Below, piece by piece: positions 34,485 to 46,961 of a stretch of DNA of 64,000 nucleotides (positions are counted from its first letter, which is position 1; each line of letters starts with the position of its first letter). The notes beneath the pieces were generated by a model. The model was not told where the DNA came from, made no database searches, and worked only from the letters and a program-made list of their open reading frames with translations. The position numbers and the translations under genes were made by a program. The DNA comes from Erigeron canadensis (taxonomy: Eukaryota; Streptophyta; Magnoliopsida; Asterales; Asteraceae), in assembly GCF_010389155.1 (NCBI RefSeq), contig NC_057768.1, forward strand, positions 43,565,633 through 43,629,632. Direction: 5' to 3'.

Positions 34485-35419
34485 TTGACCCACTTCATAG
34501 AAGTGAAGGCTCATCATCATCCTCAATCAAGTTTGCTTCATTATCTTTGTCATTTCCTTTCCATTTGGTGCACACGTAGTAAAATGCCCAACCACTCCAC
34601 AATCATAACAACGAATGCCACTCTTGTCACCACGACCTCATCCTCGGCCTCGTCCATCTCGTTCATTGTTTCTTCCACGACCTCTTCCTCGTCGACCACT
34701 AGTTTCACCATACCTTTGTTGACTTGCCAAAAAAGTTGTCCTTGATCTTCCTCAAGATCTTGGAGCCTTTCTTCATACGTTTTGATTCTCCCGACAGCTT
34801 CTTCGAACGTCATGTTTGTAAGATCCGAATATTGCTCCATTGGAGCAACAATTGGCAAATACTTCTTAGGAACCGAATTGAGAAATTTTCTTACAATTAC
34901 TACATCCTCAAAAGTCGAACCAAGACTTTTAAATCTAGCAGCAGTACCACTTATCTTACCCGAAAAGTCATTGATTGATTCAATTTCTTTCATCTTTAGT
35001 CTCTCTAATTCGTTCCATAAAGTTTGCAGCATTGCCTTTTACACCCGTTCTTCACCCACATATCGAACCTTGATTGAATCGCAAACATCTTTCACATTCT
35101 CGTGTTTATAGACCTGCAAAAGAATATCTTCTATAAGGGTTTGATAGATTAAACCCTTTGTAGTAAAGTTATTCTTCTCATCAACCTCCCAATGGCCATA
35201 AGCTTTCAGCACAGTCTCCATCATGATAGACCATGTAGTGTAGTTGTTCTCGGTCAACTTCGGGAGCTGAAATAGTACAACAGTACCTTGATTGCGAACA
35301 ACGAGTTCTTTACCATCGCCTGACATCTTTCTTTCTTTTCTCAGTCTTGTTTTTCCGATCTTTCCTAAGATAATCGGATTGTGTTGCTGATTTGCATTTT
35401 TTTTCTCGGTCTTTCCCAA
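34485..35419 (-). pseudogene. copia-type gag of the TR-GAG element (broken)
   Basis: Read on the minus strand from the region of MSGDGKELVV (about 35325): PKLTENNYTTWSIMMETVL is the gag N-terminal motif, then a UBN2-type domain to VRYVGEERV, where a stop at 35039 interrupts it. The same frame resumes with MLQTLWNELERLKMKEIES and continues through YEERLQDLEED. Near 34650 the frame is lost; in another phase follow an Arg/Gly-rich stretch and a zinc-knuckle-like CYDCGVVGHFTTC (about 34575-34615). No protease, integrase or RT follows. Confidence 0.88.
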
Positions 35420-35567
35420 CGGTCTTTTTGTTTACGGTCTTCTCTCTAGAACGGTCTTTTTCTTCGGTTTTTGCTGTTGCTGCAATCGGTCTTCACGGTC
35501 AAATCTTGTTGTGTATTACATGAAACACCCCCTTCTAAACGAACTTAACCAAGCTCTGATACCAATA

Positions 35568-36007
35568 TGTTGGAAATCAGGCCAAATGTATACTCACACC
35601 TCACACAAATACATATATATGTATATTGAGACAAAAAATTGTTGAAAAGAAATTAAACGAGAGTTTGCAATGCAAAAGGGAAACTACAACTTTCAATCAA
35701 TAAAAGTGAAGACTATATATAGCCATACATAGAGCCTACCCATGACCTTTAAATAACTGACATATGACTTAGCCAACTAAACCCGAAAATGACTCCGTTA
35801 TGGCATATTACTCGGTCAACATAACCTTCAACAATCCTAATATTCCAACGTGCAAACTTAAAGCCACAAACATTAATAAACGATAACAAAATAAAACTTA
35901 ACGACTCCAACTATTACTTACACTAGACACTGACTTAAAATACTTAGGACACTTTCTAATTTAACCAAACATAAAACAATTTATTCATGTCAAGATTAAT
36001 TCCATCC
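35568..36007 (-). repeat. LTR, right copy without the MITE
   Basis: Right terminal repeat (5' LTR in the element's orientation). At 35798-35800 it has a single TTA where the left repeat carries the MITE flanked by two TTAs. Confidence 0.85.
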
Positions 36008-36519
36008 GTAAGTATGAAAAAAGTGAAATATAAGAAAAACCTAATATAAGAATAGGGTGTATGACTATCTGATAATTAAAGACATAGTGGAAGTCCATGT
36101 CTAGTTGGGGCTCGTCAAGAAATAAAGGAAGGCAAATCGGCGATGAAGGTGTTGTTGTGGTCGCTTATTCATGTATTTGGAAAGCTAAAAACAATGTTAG
36201 ATTCTCCGATTGCAATAGTTTGAGGTGATTTTGCAAAATCTTTTGAGTTTTCTGTGGTATAGGAATCGGGTGGGATACTAATCCTGTAAAGTTAATCAAC
36301 TTTATAGGTAAAGTTGGATCATCTTACACCATTTGATTAAAATCAATGATCAAAAATTAAACTTAATTTTTTAATCATGACCCTTAATTTTAATCCAATG
36401 GTCAAAGTTGTTTCATTTTTATCTATAAAGTTGAAGCAACTTTATAAAATCTATATCCAATCAGGTGAATCATTGTATTATTAGTTGGAAAGATTGATGA
36501 ATTTTCAAATTGATGTAAT

Positions 36520-36607
36520 TACTTTACTCTATAATTAAGTATGTCTATGTTAACAAGATGTGTGAATGGTACTTTACTCTATAATTAAGTATGTCTATGT
36601 TAAGATG
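36520..36607. repeat. Tandem duplication of about 50 bp
   Basis: tactttactctataattaag followed by tatgtctatgttaa occurs twice, starting near 36520 and 36570, with near identity. Confidence 0.85.
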
Positions 36608-36958
36608 TATAAATACAATTACCTTTAACAAAAATTGAGATGTCAACAATTTTTTTAAGACAGGTCCTAATGTAGTTTGAGTGTTCCTTTGGCGAGATTC
36701 TTTCCCACACCCGTTCGGTTACATAAATAATTAACTTAGTTAAATTTAAATAATAATCATCCTAATCTATTCTATTTATTTATCATTTTGATATTAAATT
36801 TTGATACATATTAAATAATAAATTATGCAGTTGATTGTTAAATTTATAATCGAACTAGTGTCTCCTTATGATTTTATTTTTATTACATCACATTCTTTTT
36901 TATTATTTTTATTTTGGTTATACAACCTACAGATACAATATTTCAAATGCATCTACAA

Positions 36959-37706
36959 TCTCTTATATTAATAAAAAAAAAATTGTTTCTAAAAGGTTTT
37001 TACTTATGTAACATGATCTAACCTCCTTTACAGATCCCAATTTAAGTTTAATGATGTCATATTAATTTTATAACTATTTAGAATAAAGTTAAAATGATTT
37101 ATAAAAGTCATCAAATCCAATATTTATATAGAAACACAATCAAACCCTAATTGTTTGCCACATATCTTAATTTACACAAAAATTAAAAGACTCGTCAAAA
37201 TCTATCCAATCATTTTATCTTAATGGTGTTCGATACTTAAACCAGCCATTTGAACCATGTTAACTAATCCTATATGTATTTTGTAAAGTATTTTACAAAT
37301 TGTACACTTTAACAAAGATACCCTTATAATTACGTCAATTGTCTTTTAGAAAAAAAATTAAACAAATTCTAATGAAATGTAGAAACAACAATCTTTTATG
37401 AACAAAATCAAACACTCATTGTTATATTAAATTCTGTAAACAATTCAAAATATTTACATATACAAATCATCATAAAACGATATAAAACTTTCAAATTCTT
37501 TTTATAAAAAAAACGGATTCAACCTGTAGTTAAAAAACATGTCTTAGTTCTATAGTCTATAACTTGTATAAATACATATAATCATAAAGGTTACATTGTT
37601 CAAATTGATAGTTGATGATTTTAATTCCAGGACAAAACATCTTTGTGTTATTTTGTAATAAAAGTTAATTTAAATAGCCCGGGTTGAACTCGGGTTTATT
37701 TGCTAG
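36959..37706 (+). mobile_element. Non-autonomous Helitron, 748 bp
   Basis: Starts TCTCTTATATTAAT after host A (36958) and ends CTAG (37703-37706) before host T (37707). About 11 bp before the end is a hairpin, cccgggt-tga-actcggg (37678-37694). There are no inverted repeats or target duplication, as is normal for Helitrons. No coding content. Confidence 0.7.
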
Positions 37707-38270
37707 TTTTCATATACAATCTTGATTTGTTTGGTATCTTGTCCTATTCGTGTTAAAAAACAATGCGGTATGACATTACAATACCAATAATTATTCTTGT
37801 TTTCCAACTTTTTAATAAACTTCATATAGATGCATAGTTTTTAAGATATTAAATAAAATAAAATGTCGCTACACAAAAATAATAATGTTCATATGAAAAA
37901 AGTATACAGTCATACGGGTTATAGTCAAATCCACAACTATTGTTTCCTGCTGTTAGGTAGTTGCTAAATTGTTGTGATGGTATATGATACGTTCCTTGAT
38001 TAAAGAATACACCACCTAAATTATCACGAGTTTCATAACTTGTTATTACCTATAACTAGAAGATTGCCCATGTCCATAAAAACAATTGATCTACTAACTG
38101 AATTTGGCAAATCACATTTATTAGTCCGAAATGGTATTCGTCGATGGCATGTAAGGCCAACGACGCCATGGTGAAGCGTTACCCGATTGGGGTTGTATCG
38201 GTGTGGAAAGGCCAAGTTCGTTATATCAACGTCGGGATCTAGCGGGGTTGTTACTTTTTCTTATTATTTT

Positions 38271-38905
38271 TTTAGTCGTGTGTAGGTTGGCAATTTTAAT
38301 GGCAGTTTCAATTTTCTAATGGGTGTTGTATATTGAAGAATATGACTACCGAAGAAGATGACAACCTATCACTTTTTTTACTATTTGTTTTTAATATTGT
38401 ATTGTGAATTCAACTTTTAAAGTTATTACCTTTTAAACCTATAGTTTTCATATGTTTTCAATATAGTCAAAAAGTATATAAATTCTTTTTTTTTAATCGT
38501 GTGTAGGTTGGTAATTTTAATGGCAGTTTCAATTTTCTAATGGAGGTTGTATATTGAAGAAGATGACAACGTATCACTTATTTTACTATTTGTTTTTAAT
38601 TTTGTATTTTGAATTCAACTTTTAAAGCTATTACCTTTTAAACCTATAGTTTTCATATGTTTTCAATATAGTAAAAAAGTATCTAACTTATTCTATTTTC
38701 TTTTTTTTTTAATCATTTGTAGGTTGGCAATTTTAATGGCAGTTTCAATTTTTTAACAGAGGTTGTATATCGAAGAAGATGACAACCTATCACTTATTTT
38801 ACTTTTTGTTTTTCATTTTGTATTATGAATTCAACTTTTAAAGCTATTATCTTTTAAACCTATAGTTTTCATATGTTTTCAATATAGTAAAAAAAGTATA
38901 TAAAT
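38271..38905. repeat. Three tandem copies of a roughly 215 bp repeat
   Basis: Units begin near 38271, 38491 and 38707, each with tgtaggttggcaattttaat-like sequence and ending in ttttcatatgttttcaatat then ag and an A-run. Unit 1 has a roughly 16 bp insertion (tatgactaccgaagaa-like). They are highly similar, so the array is fairly young. Confidence 0.88.
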
Positions 38906-39024
38906 CCGATACTGTATACTTCGTATTTTTGTGCTGTGATTTTTTGTTTTACAATATTTTTTATTACGACTATAATTATTTCCCTAAATGTTGTAAAAGC
39001 CTAAGAGGTTTGATTTATATTATA

Positions 39025-39130
39025 CTAGCACGATATCCGCGTGATACGGTGCTGGTTGTGGCGACAACGGTGTGGTGGTGGGGGGCACTGTTAGTGGTGG
39101 AGGCGGCGTCGAATGGTGTAAATAATTGAT
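39025..39130 (-). mobile_element. Helitron-like 3' end
   Basis: Minus-strand sequence runs through a GC-rich stretch (cgtatcacgcggatatcgtg) into CTAG at 39028-39025 with host A at 39024 on the plus strand. The end sequence resembles that at 53577. The opposite end is not clear. Confidence 0.35.
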
Positions 39131-40208
39131 GTAAAGGTAATTGATGTAAAAGGTTAATAAAAATACTTTGGATAAATGACTGATTGTAATTTAATCATAA
39201 ATGACATTTTAGATAACTCATCCATAATTCTTAAAGAAAAGTTTGTTTTATTTATTAAATAGTATAAAAGTACAAATTAGGTGTATAGGGGAATTAGAAT
39301 TAAGAAATAAGGTATAAAAAAGTATCGAATTTCTTAAAATAGGAGAGATTAATATGCCTTATAAGGGTTATATATATATGTGTGTGTGTGTGTAATATTT
39401 TAATAAGAAAATGTAAAAATAATATATAATGGTGGTGGTGTGGTTATTATTACGAATGTGGTGTAGTTGCTTGGTGATATTGTGTGATGTTGATGTGTCG
39501 CTGATGTATCACATCATGTGGTGTGGTGGTGTAAACCATTATTGATGCTTTAATAATAAATAAAAGAAAAATGATTAATTTTTCTAACTAAATAGCATAA
39601 TAATTTTACTAACCATAAGATAATGACATGTGAAAAAATCAGGAAACAAGATTAAAAAAAATATTAATGAATACTATATGCCACCTTTTTAGTATTTTAA
39701 AAAAAATTTTATAGAAGATTTATCATTTTTCTAAATAAAAATAAAAACCTTTAAACGAGACACATGAGGTGCACCACAACACATATGTACCAACACCCCA
39801 TGTGATGTTTTCCCTCTAGTAAAAAGAGTCCCATTTTGGCGGTAAAAAAGAACCCTACCACACGTGTCAAGACCTCATTGGTAATCCATGTATGTATGAC
39901 ACACATCACATGCCATCATGACATGCCTTATTTGTTGTTTTTCCCGCGCTACCGTACCGCCGGATCCCCAAATTTAGAGGGAAAAAAATAAAATATAAAT
40001 AAAAAAATAAAGCCAAAACCCCCTCCCAAAAAAAAAAATAGAGATAGAATATAGATATACACTAAAGAAACAGCAGCTGCCGTATGTGTGATTTTTTACA
40101 TAAAAGTTAGGGTTTTTATTAGTTAATTGATTAATAATTTTGTTTAGATCTAATTTATTCCGAAAATTAGGGTTTCCGAGATCTGCGGTTGACGATTTCA
40201 AATTAGTG

Positions 40209-43200
40209 ATGGAAGCTAATAAGCCGTTAAATCCTAACGTTACTGATGATTCGGCTAACGGAATTGCTATTACTTTCGAGGCTCGATTTCAAGATTTCTG
40301 CAAGGTTTTTTCTTTTTCTTTTTTAATTAATTATTTCTGCATCTTGATTTTTTATGGGGGGAATTAAATTAAATAGTTTATGTTGTTTATTTGTTAGTAG
40401 ATCTGATTCTTAGATTGTTAGTTTGTGTTGTATATATAAATTTCAAGACTTTATTTGTGTTTATTTATTATGCTATGTTTATGTATATATTTATGATAAT
40501 CTGATACAGGGGAGATTAATGATGGACGATAAGGCGTTAGACGAAGCGATGAAGCTGTTCGAAAAAAGCAAACATCTTTTCTTGACTAATACTTCTACTC
40601 TTGGAAGTGGGACGGTATTGTTCTTGCTTTAATTTTTCAAGATTAATAGTTTTTGGATTATAAAGTTTAGTTAGTATTCTATATATATATATATATAATA
40701 TTTAATGATGTGATATTTGATGATAATACATTTTAGAGGTGTGTGTATTTTGTTATGTTTAATTTAATGGAGGGGTATTATAATAATAATAATAATAATT
40801 ATTGTTATTATAATTATATTTAAAGATGATTGAAGAATTAAAATAGCACTTGCAGTCTAATGAGTATAATTATGGTTTATATTAAGTTATAAAAGAAGTG
40901 TTAAATTGTTTCATTCTTATTAAGTTTTTATTATGAGTTCTGACCAAAAGGCCATCGGCTTAATGGTATTGGGTGAGCCGTTAAGAAGAGGTTTGGGGGT
41001 TCAGGTTTCAGTCGAGTATAAAGTAAAAATAATAGGTGGTTAGGCGTGTTTGAAGCTTTTCTGTTTAAAAGAAAAAACATGCGCGCTAATTTGTTGAACT
41101 TGCCCTTGACATTAGCCGAGAGCTTAATGTGTTTTACGTCTTGTGAAGCGCAATATTGATAGGCATAAAACAGTGGTAATAATTATAAAATTGCTTTATT
41201 GACTTAAATAGCAATATTATTTATTTCTTGAATGGATCATAAAATATGCATTTATTTCTAACCTTTGAAGTTGCTGATTCATATATTTGTGGTTTTTAAT
41301 CAGCCTGAGGAAGCGGAGCACTACTGGTTTGCATTTTTGTTGTTCTCCTTGAAAAGATTAAGCCACAAGGATGCTGCGGAAGATTCCCCTAATACCAATG
41401 AAAATGGGTTCAACCTGTGCCAAATACTTAGGGAGGCAAAACTGAAGTACGCTTTTTTTATTGAACTGACCCACGGTAGCTTTACTTTGGATTTTGTAAT
41501 GTGCTAATCAAATTGTTTTTTTTTGTCTCAGTTATGTAGATTTCTTCAAAGAACTGCCTCAGTTTTTAGTCAAGACAGGTCCAATTTTAAGTAATATCTA
41601 TGGTTCTGATTGGGAAACTAGACTTCAGGTACTGACTCAGTAGATTACAATTTTCTAACTTGAGGATTTTGTAGGTGGTGATATGTCAATTTGACTATAT
41701 AGTTTATGGATTTGTCTTAAGTTTCTTTTTTTTTCTTCAATCAGGCAAAAGAGTTACAGGCCAATTTTGTGCATCTCAGCATTTTAAGCAAGTGGGTACC
41801 TTTCTTTATTTTTTGTCTTCTTCTGTGTTTGCATTGATTGATGTGATTTTCAATTGTATACCGGTTGCATTGTCAGTCGTTTTCTACTGTTAAATATTTT
41901 GAATGAAGGTTATGCTGACAGTGTAAGGGAATTTTGAAGCTGTCCTGTGGCTCATGCCAGAATAAGAAGTGTCAATATTGATATGATTACTAGCACTTCA
42001 GGAAATGTTTTTAATGTCTATTCCATGCTATTTACTGTCTACTCAGACTTATCTTGCTTCCTTTTTCTCTCCTTGGGCCGATTGATACAGCATACACGTT
42101 ATGAAATAAGTCCAACGTGTGATACAATTCATATCTGAAGTGGCTTAGTTTGCTGAATATTAATCTATGTACGCTTGAGAAGTAGGAGAGTGTAATTTGT
42201 AAATTTTTCTCTCTGAATTGATGTTTGGATCTCTTTTTTAAATTTGCGGTAAAAAGGGTAGCTTGGAAAGAACCAATTGATCCCCGATACCTCTGTTATC
42301 CGCAGCACCCACTCGCAAGGGATGTATGCCTGTAAATTACTACCTGGCCACCTCTTTCCTAAAGTTAGAAATGTGCCTGTGGATAAATTTGTAGATTGAT
42401 CTGTTTCTTTATTAGCAATCATTACAAGCTTTTGGTGAAATAGATTGTGGTTTACAAGTTTTTAGATTTGTTTTGGATTGTATTATTAAATTATTTGAAG
42501 TTAAATGTTCTTTTTTGGGTCTGAGGAAGTTATGTTTTTTTTTGCCAAGGATAAAAGTGAAAGAGCAAGTTGACCTATATTATTATTTTGATTGATATTT
42601 GCTGTGTGTCCCTTAAGTTTGAGATTCCTTTATTGGTATTTTTTTCATTTCAAGGCATCTATAGAATGCAAATGATATATCTGATAAACATGTTTTTGCT
42701 TTTATTGTTCTTACTCTTTACTGAAACTTCATCATCTATGCTTTGAAATTAATTTCTATTTTTCTGACTTAAGGTACTATAAACGTGCATTTCGCGAGCT
42801 TTTCATTGTAAGCCATGATAATATTGAGGGTCAGTCAGCCGTTGCCAAGACTCCGGACTACATATTGAACTGTCATCGTTTTGGATGGCTACTGTTTCTG
42901 GCTCTTCGAGTCCATGCATTCAGCCGTTTTAAAGACTTGGTGACTTGCACTAATGGATTGGTCTCTATTCTGGTTAGTGGAATCTCACTATAACATACAA
43001 AATAATCGTTTGTTTACTTGCATATTATATATGCATGTATCTGTGTGTGTGTGTGCTCCCAATATGAAGGATATTAGTTTGATTTAGGTAATATTATGAC
43101 ATTTCTGAAATGTATGCAGGCGATTTTGATTATTCATATTCCACCTCGCTACAGAAACTTTAATATCAGTGACGCTTCACGCTTTGGTAACCATTTTTGT

Positions 43201-46200
43201 CATTTAACATTTATAGTTTACAATAGAGTAGAAGTTATACCTTTTTTTTTCCTTTGTTACTGGAAATTGACTATAATGAATACTTCACAGTTATAAAGGA
43301 GGGGAAAGGTGTGGACCTACTTGCATCACTCTGTAACATGTATGAGACATCAGAGGACGAACTGAGAAAAACAATGGTAAAATCAAATACTGTAGTGGCA
43401 GATATTTTAAAGAAACAACCTTGTTTGGCATCAGAAAGTCAAAATGGGAACTTGGACAACATCGACACAGGTTTACCTTATAACTATGGAGTTACATCAC
43501 TAGTTTAACTTATTGTATGGTCACATTTAGTAATGGTACCTAATTCAATATGCAGATGGCTTGACTTATTTTGAAGGTTTATTGGAGGAATCTTCTCTGT
43601 CTTCCAGTTTAAGTATCCTTGAAAAGGATTACAATGATGCAATATTCCAGGATGGTGAATTAGATGAAAAATTGTTCATTAATGATGATGAAAGTTTGCT
43701 TGGATCAAGCAGCTTGTCTGGTGGTGCAGTAAATATGAGTGGTACCAAGGTATTATTACTGATATCTGTAGTGTGTTCTGCCAGTCGGTGTAAATACGCT
43801 TATTCATGGTTTGACTTTTTTGTTCTGTAGAGAAAACTGGATTTGATGTCCTCCCCGACAAAGACAATGACAAGTCCACTTTCCCCTTTTCGGTCTCCTT
43901 CGAAGATAATGACTAGCCCTGTTAGTACAGCCATGACAACTGCAAAATGGCTACGAACAATAGTTTCTCCACTTCCATCAACACCGTCTATAGAATTGGA
44001 ACGTTTCTTGTCATCCTGTGACAAGGATGTGACATTTGATGTCATTAAGAGGGCCCGCATTATTTTGGAGGCAATCTTTCCCAGTAGTGGCCTTGGTGAC
44101 CGAAATATAATCTCAAACATGCAAAGTACCAACTCAATGGATAATGCTTGGGCTGAACAACGTAGATTGGAAGCATTAAAGTTGTACTATAGAGTTTTAC
44201 AAGCTATGTGTACAGCTGAATCCCAAATACTCCATGGTAACAATCTAACCTCGTTGTTAACAAACGAGAGGTTTCACAGGTGTATGCTTGCATGTTCGGC
44301 AGAACTAGTTCTTGCTACCCATAAGACGGTTACTATGTTGTTTCCAGCTGTTTTGGAAAGAACAGGAATTACTGCTTTTGATCTTAGTAAGGTAATTGAA
44401 AGTTTCATCAGACACGAAGAATCTCTTCCAAGGGAACTGAGGCGACATTTGAACTCCCTAGAAGAACGCCTTTTGGAAAGCATGGTATGGGAGAAAGGTT
44501 CCTCGATGTACAACTCACTGACTGTAGCAAGACCAGCACTTTCTTCAGAAATTAACCGTCTCGGGCTGTTAGCGGAACCCATGCCATCTCTGGATGCAAT
44601 TGCACTGCAAACTAACGTGTCTTGTGGAGGGTTGCCACCTGTTCCTTCACTGCAGAAACGTGACTTATCACCAGGTAAACCATTAACATAACTTTTAGCA
44701 TGTTCCGATATAGAGCTAATGCATGAAAACCATGTATTTTCAGGCAAGAATAACGACCTTCGATCACCGAAAAGAGTTTGCACTGAATATAGAAGTGTAT
44801 TGGTAGAACGGAATTCTTTCACGTCACCAGTAAAGGATCGTCTTTTGGGAATAAATAATTCGAAGTCAAAGCTATTATCACCTGCTTTGCAGTCTGCATT
44901 TGCTAGGTAGACTTGATATGTTCTTTTAGATTGGTGATGGCAATTTCAAACCAACTTGTGAATGGGCCAGTTAGTTTTATGTTTAGAAGGTCAAAGCATC
45001 TAAATATAGTTGATTGAAGGAAATAGCTTAAATAAATCAAGCAGATTGAAAGTTGCCAAAACTGTATTTTTAATGCATAAAACCTTCCAACTTGATATAT
45101 TGAAGAAGTTTATTATTATTATAGCATGTAATTTCTGTTATAATAAATTTTTGATGCTAGTTTGCAAAAAAGAAACCTAAGTTTATGAAAGTGTTTGTAG
45201 GTCAAACTTGAATTGACCCATTTCTACTTTCTACCTCAAACTTATGTCCATCTTAAGCCATTACCCAGCTTGCTCATTACACTGATTCTATTTGAAATCT
45301 GGATGTTTATACTTGTATCAGTCCCACAAGACCAAATCCAGCTGGCAGAGGGGAAACATGTGCAGAGACTGCTGTTAATCTGTTTTTTAGCAAGGTACTA
45401 AACTCTTCCTTACCAATCACTTCAAGGGGTAGAAACTGTTACCAGATTATACCAACTTGGCTTTTTTTTTTTACCAGATTATCAAGTTAGGTGCTGTAAG
45501 AATCAATGGGATGGTTGAAAGGTTGCAGTTGTCTCAACAAATAAGAGAACGAGTATACTGTCTTTTCCAGCAAATTTTGAGTCAACGGACTGCTCTATTT
45601 TTTAATCGCCATATTGACCAAATCATCCTCTGTTGTTTCTATGGAGTTGCAAAGGTTTGCCGTTAGACACAATCCAGAACTTATGGCCACTAGCCTCTGA
45701 AAATCTGTTTGATGATTAATTATGCCTAGTTGTATGGTCTTAATTTGCAGATTTCCCAATTGAGCTTAACCTTTAAAGAAATCATCTTCAACTACAGAAA
45801 GCAACCACATTGTAAACCTCAAGTTTTTCGTGCGGTGTTTGTTAATGACAGGTCGTCTTCTCTGCGCCATGGGGTATGCTATCCGTCTTATCTTCTCTTT
45901 CTAGCTCGTGGATTTTTCAGATTATGATGGAGGTAATATGGTATGCAGCAGAAAACAGCGCAGGATCATGTTGATATCATTGTGTTTTATAATGAAATAT
46001 TCATACCAGCTGTGAAGCCGTTGTTAGTGGATCTTGCTCCAGCAACCATTGCCAAAGCCACTAACCAGGTTTCCGAAGCTAAGAATAGAGATGAAGGTAA
46101 CATGACTGTACCGATTGTCTGCTTGTATCATTTGTTTATCATATGTTGTAATTTATGTCTTGACCATGGTGTTTACTGTTTAGCTCCATGCCCTGGCTCA

Positions 46201-46961
46201 CCCAAGGTATCCACATTCCCCAGTCTTCCTGATATGTCTCCAAAGAAGGTATCTGCAGTGCACAATGTATATGTCTCTCCGTTGCGGTCAACAAAGGTAT
46301 ATACTTTCACTTGATTCATGTTAGAGTGAGGAAAGAAATCATTATTGTAATTTGAGAGAGCAATTTCAACCTATTTATCCATGAATGGCTTGATGTGGGT
46401 TTAGATTCTATTTTTACTTCAAATCATTTACTTTTAAAAGCGTTTAAAGATTTCGACCACGTTGTTTAAAGCAACTCACTCCACTGAGGTGTGTACCAAA
46501 ATTTCACTGTTTTGACTCCAACTAACGCATTTTGCTTGTGATATTCTTCTGTACCAAGTCTTGATGAAATTTTCAAACTCAAAATTTTATTGTCATAATT
46601 TGGTGTTCAGATGGATGCTTTAATTTCTCATGGATCTAAAAGTTATTATGCATGTGTCGGAGAAAGCACCCATGCTTACCAGAGCCCATCGAAAGACCTG
46701 ACTGCCATTAACAATCGATTGAATGTGTAAGCTTGATTGATATCATCAATATAATTTACAGTTATCTTGATTTGCTAATTGATTGCATTCAGATACTCGC
46801 TTATCTTAAGAAATTGTGTTTTCAGCAATCGGAAAGTCAGAGGTACGCTTAATTTTGACGAGGCGGATGTCGTGGTGAGTGACTCTTTGGTTGCTAACAG
46901 TCTATATCTACAAAATGGGAATGGTCCATCCACATCAAGTGGACAGCTGAAAACTGAATGA
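40209..46961 (+). CDS. RBR1: Retinoblastoma-related protein
   Basis: A nuclear pocket protein that represses E2F targets and controls the G1/S transition and asymmetric division. Eighteen exons: 40209-40304, 40510-40614, 41304-41446, 41532-41628, 41745-41791, 42774-42972, 43120-43186, 43291-43470, 43556-43749, 43831-44674, 44744-44906, 45322-45394, 45478-45654, 45751-45873, 45949-46096, 46184-46296, 46611-46726, 46826-46961. They close in frame to 1006 residues, the usual RBR length. The N-terminal RB domain spans about 75-230 ([14 protein letters not shown]). Pocket A is in exon 10 ([18 protein letters not shown] onward), a spacer has CDK-type sites (SPKR, SPVK), and pocket B starts at [19 protein letters not shown]. 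The C-terminal part has [19 protein letters not shown] and YVSPLRSTK phosphosites and ends QLKTE. No damage seen. Confidence 0.96.

Larger units (their letters stand above)
33828..36007 (-). mobile_element. Gag-only LTR retroelement (TR-GAG-like)
   Basis: About 2.2 kb. Related terminal repeats begin tgttggaaatcaggccaaat at 33828 and 35568. A primer-binding site complementary to tRNA-Met (tggtatcagagcttggtt on the minus strand) adjoins the inner edge of the right repeat at about 35548-35565. The interior holds only a copia-type gag. GTAAG occurs at 33823-33827 and 36008-36012 and may be the target duplication, though this makes the LTR end ...CCATCC rather than CA. Non-autonomous elements of this layout (TR-GAG) have been described in plants. 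Confidence 0.85.
36013..40208. other. Gene-free AT-rich region with Helitron and satellite-like repeats
   Basis: No coding gene. It contains a 50 bp tandem duplication (36520-36610), a Helitron (36959-37706), a three-unit tandem repeat (38271-38905), a Helitron-like end at 39025 and a GT microsatellite at about 39378-39393. The last 200 bp before 40209 are the RBR1 5' region. Confidence 0.65.

Noticed and set aside
34485..35111. Plus-strand open frames rich in Ser/Thr
   Set aside because: They are antisense shadows of the gag coding region.
38271..38905. Regularly spaced repeats suggesting a CRISPR-like array
   Set aside because: Units are contiguous and about 215 bp long with no unique spacers, in a plant genome.
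40940..41080. SINE-like segment in RBR1 intron 2 with ggttcaggtttcagtc resembling a B box
   Set aside because: The A box and the 3' tail are not convincing; similar faint B-box-like bits near 600 and 7550 are equally weak.
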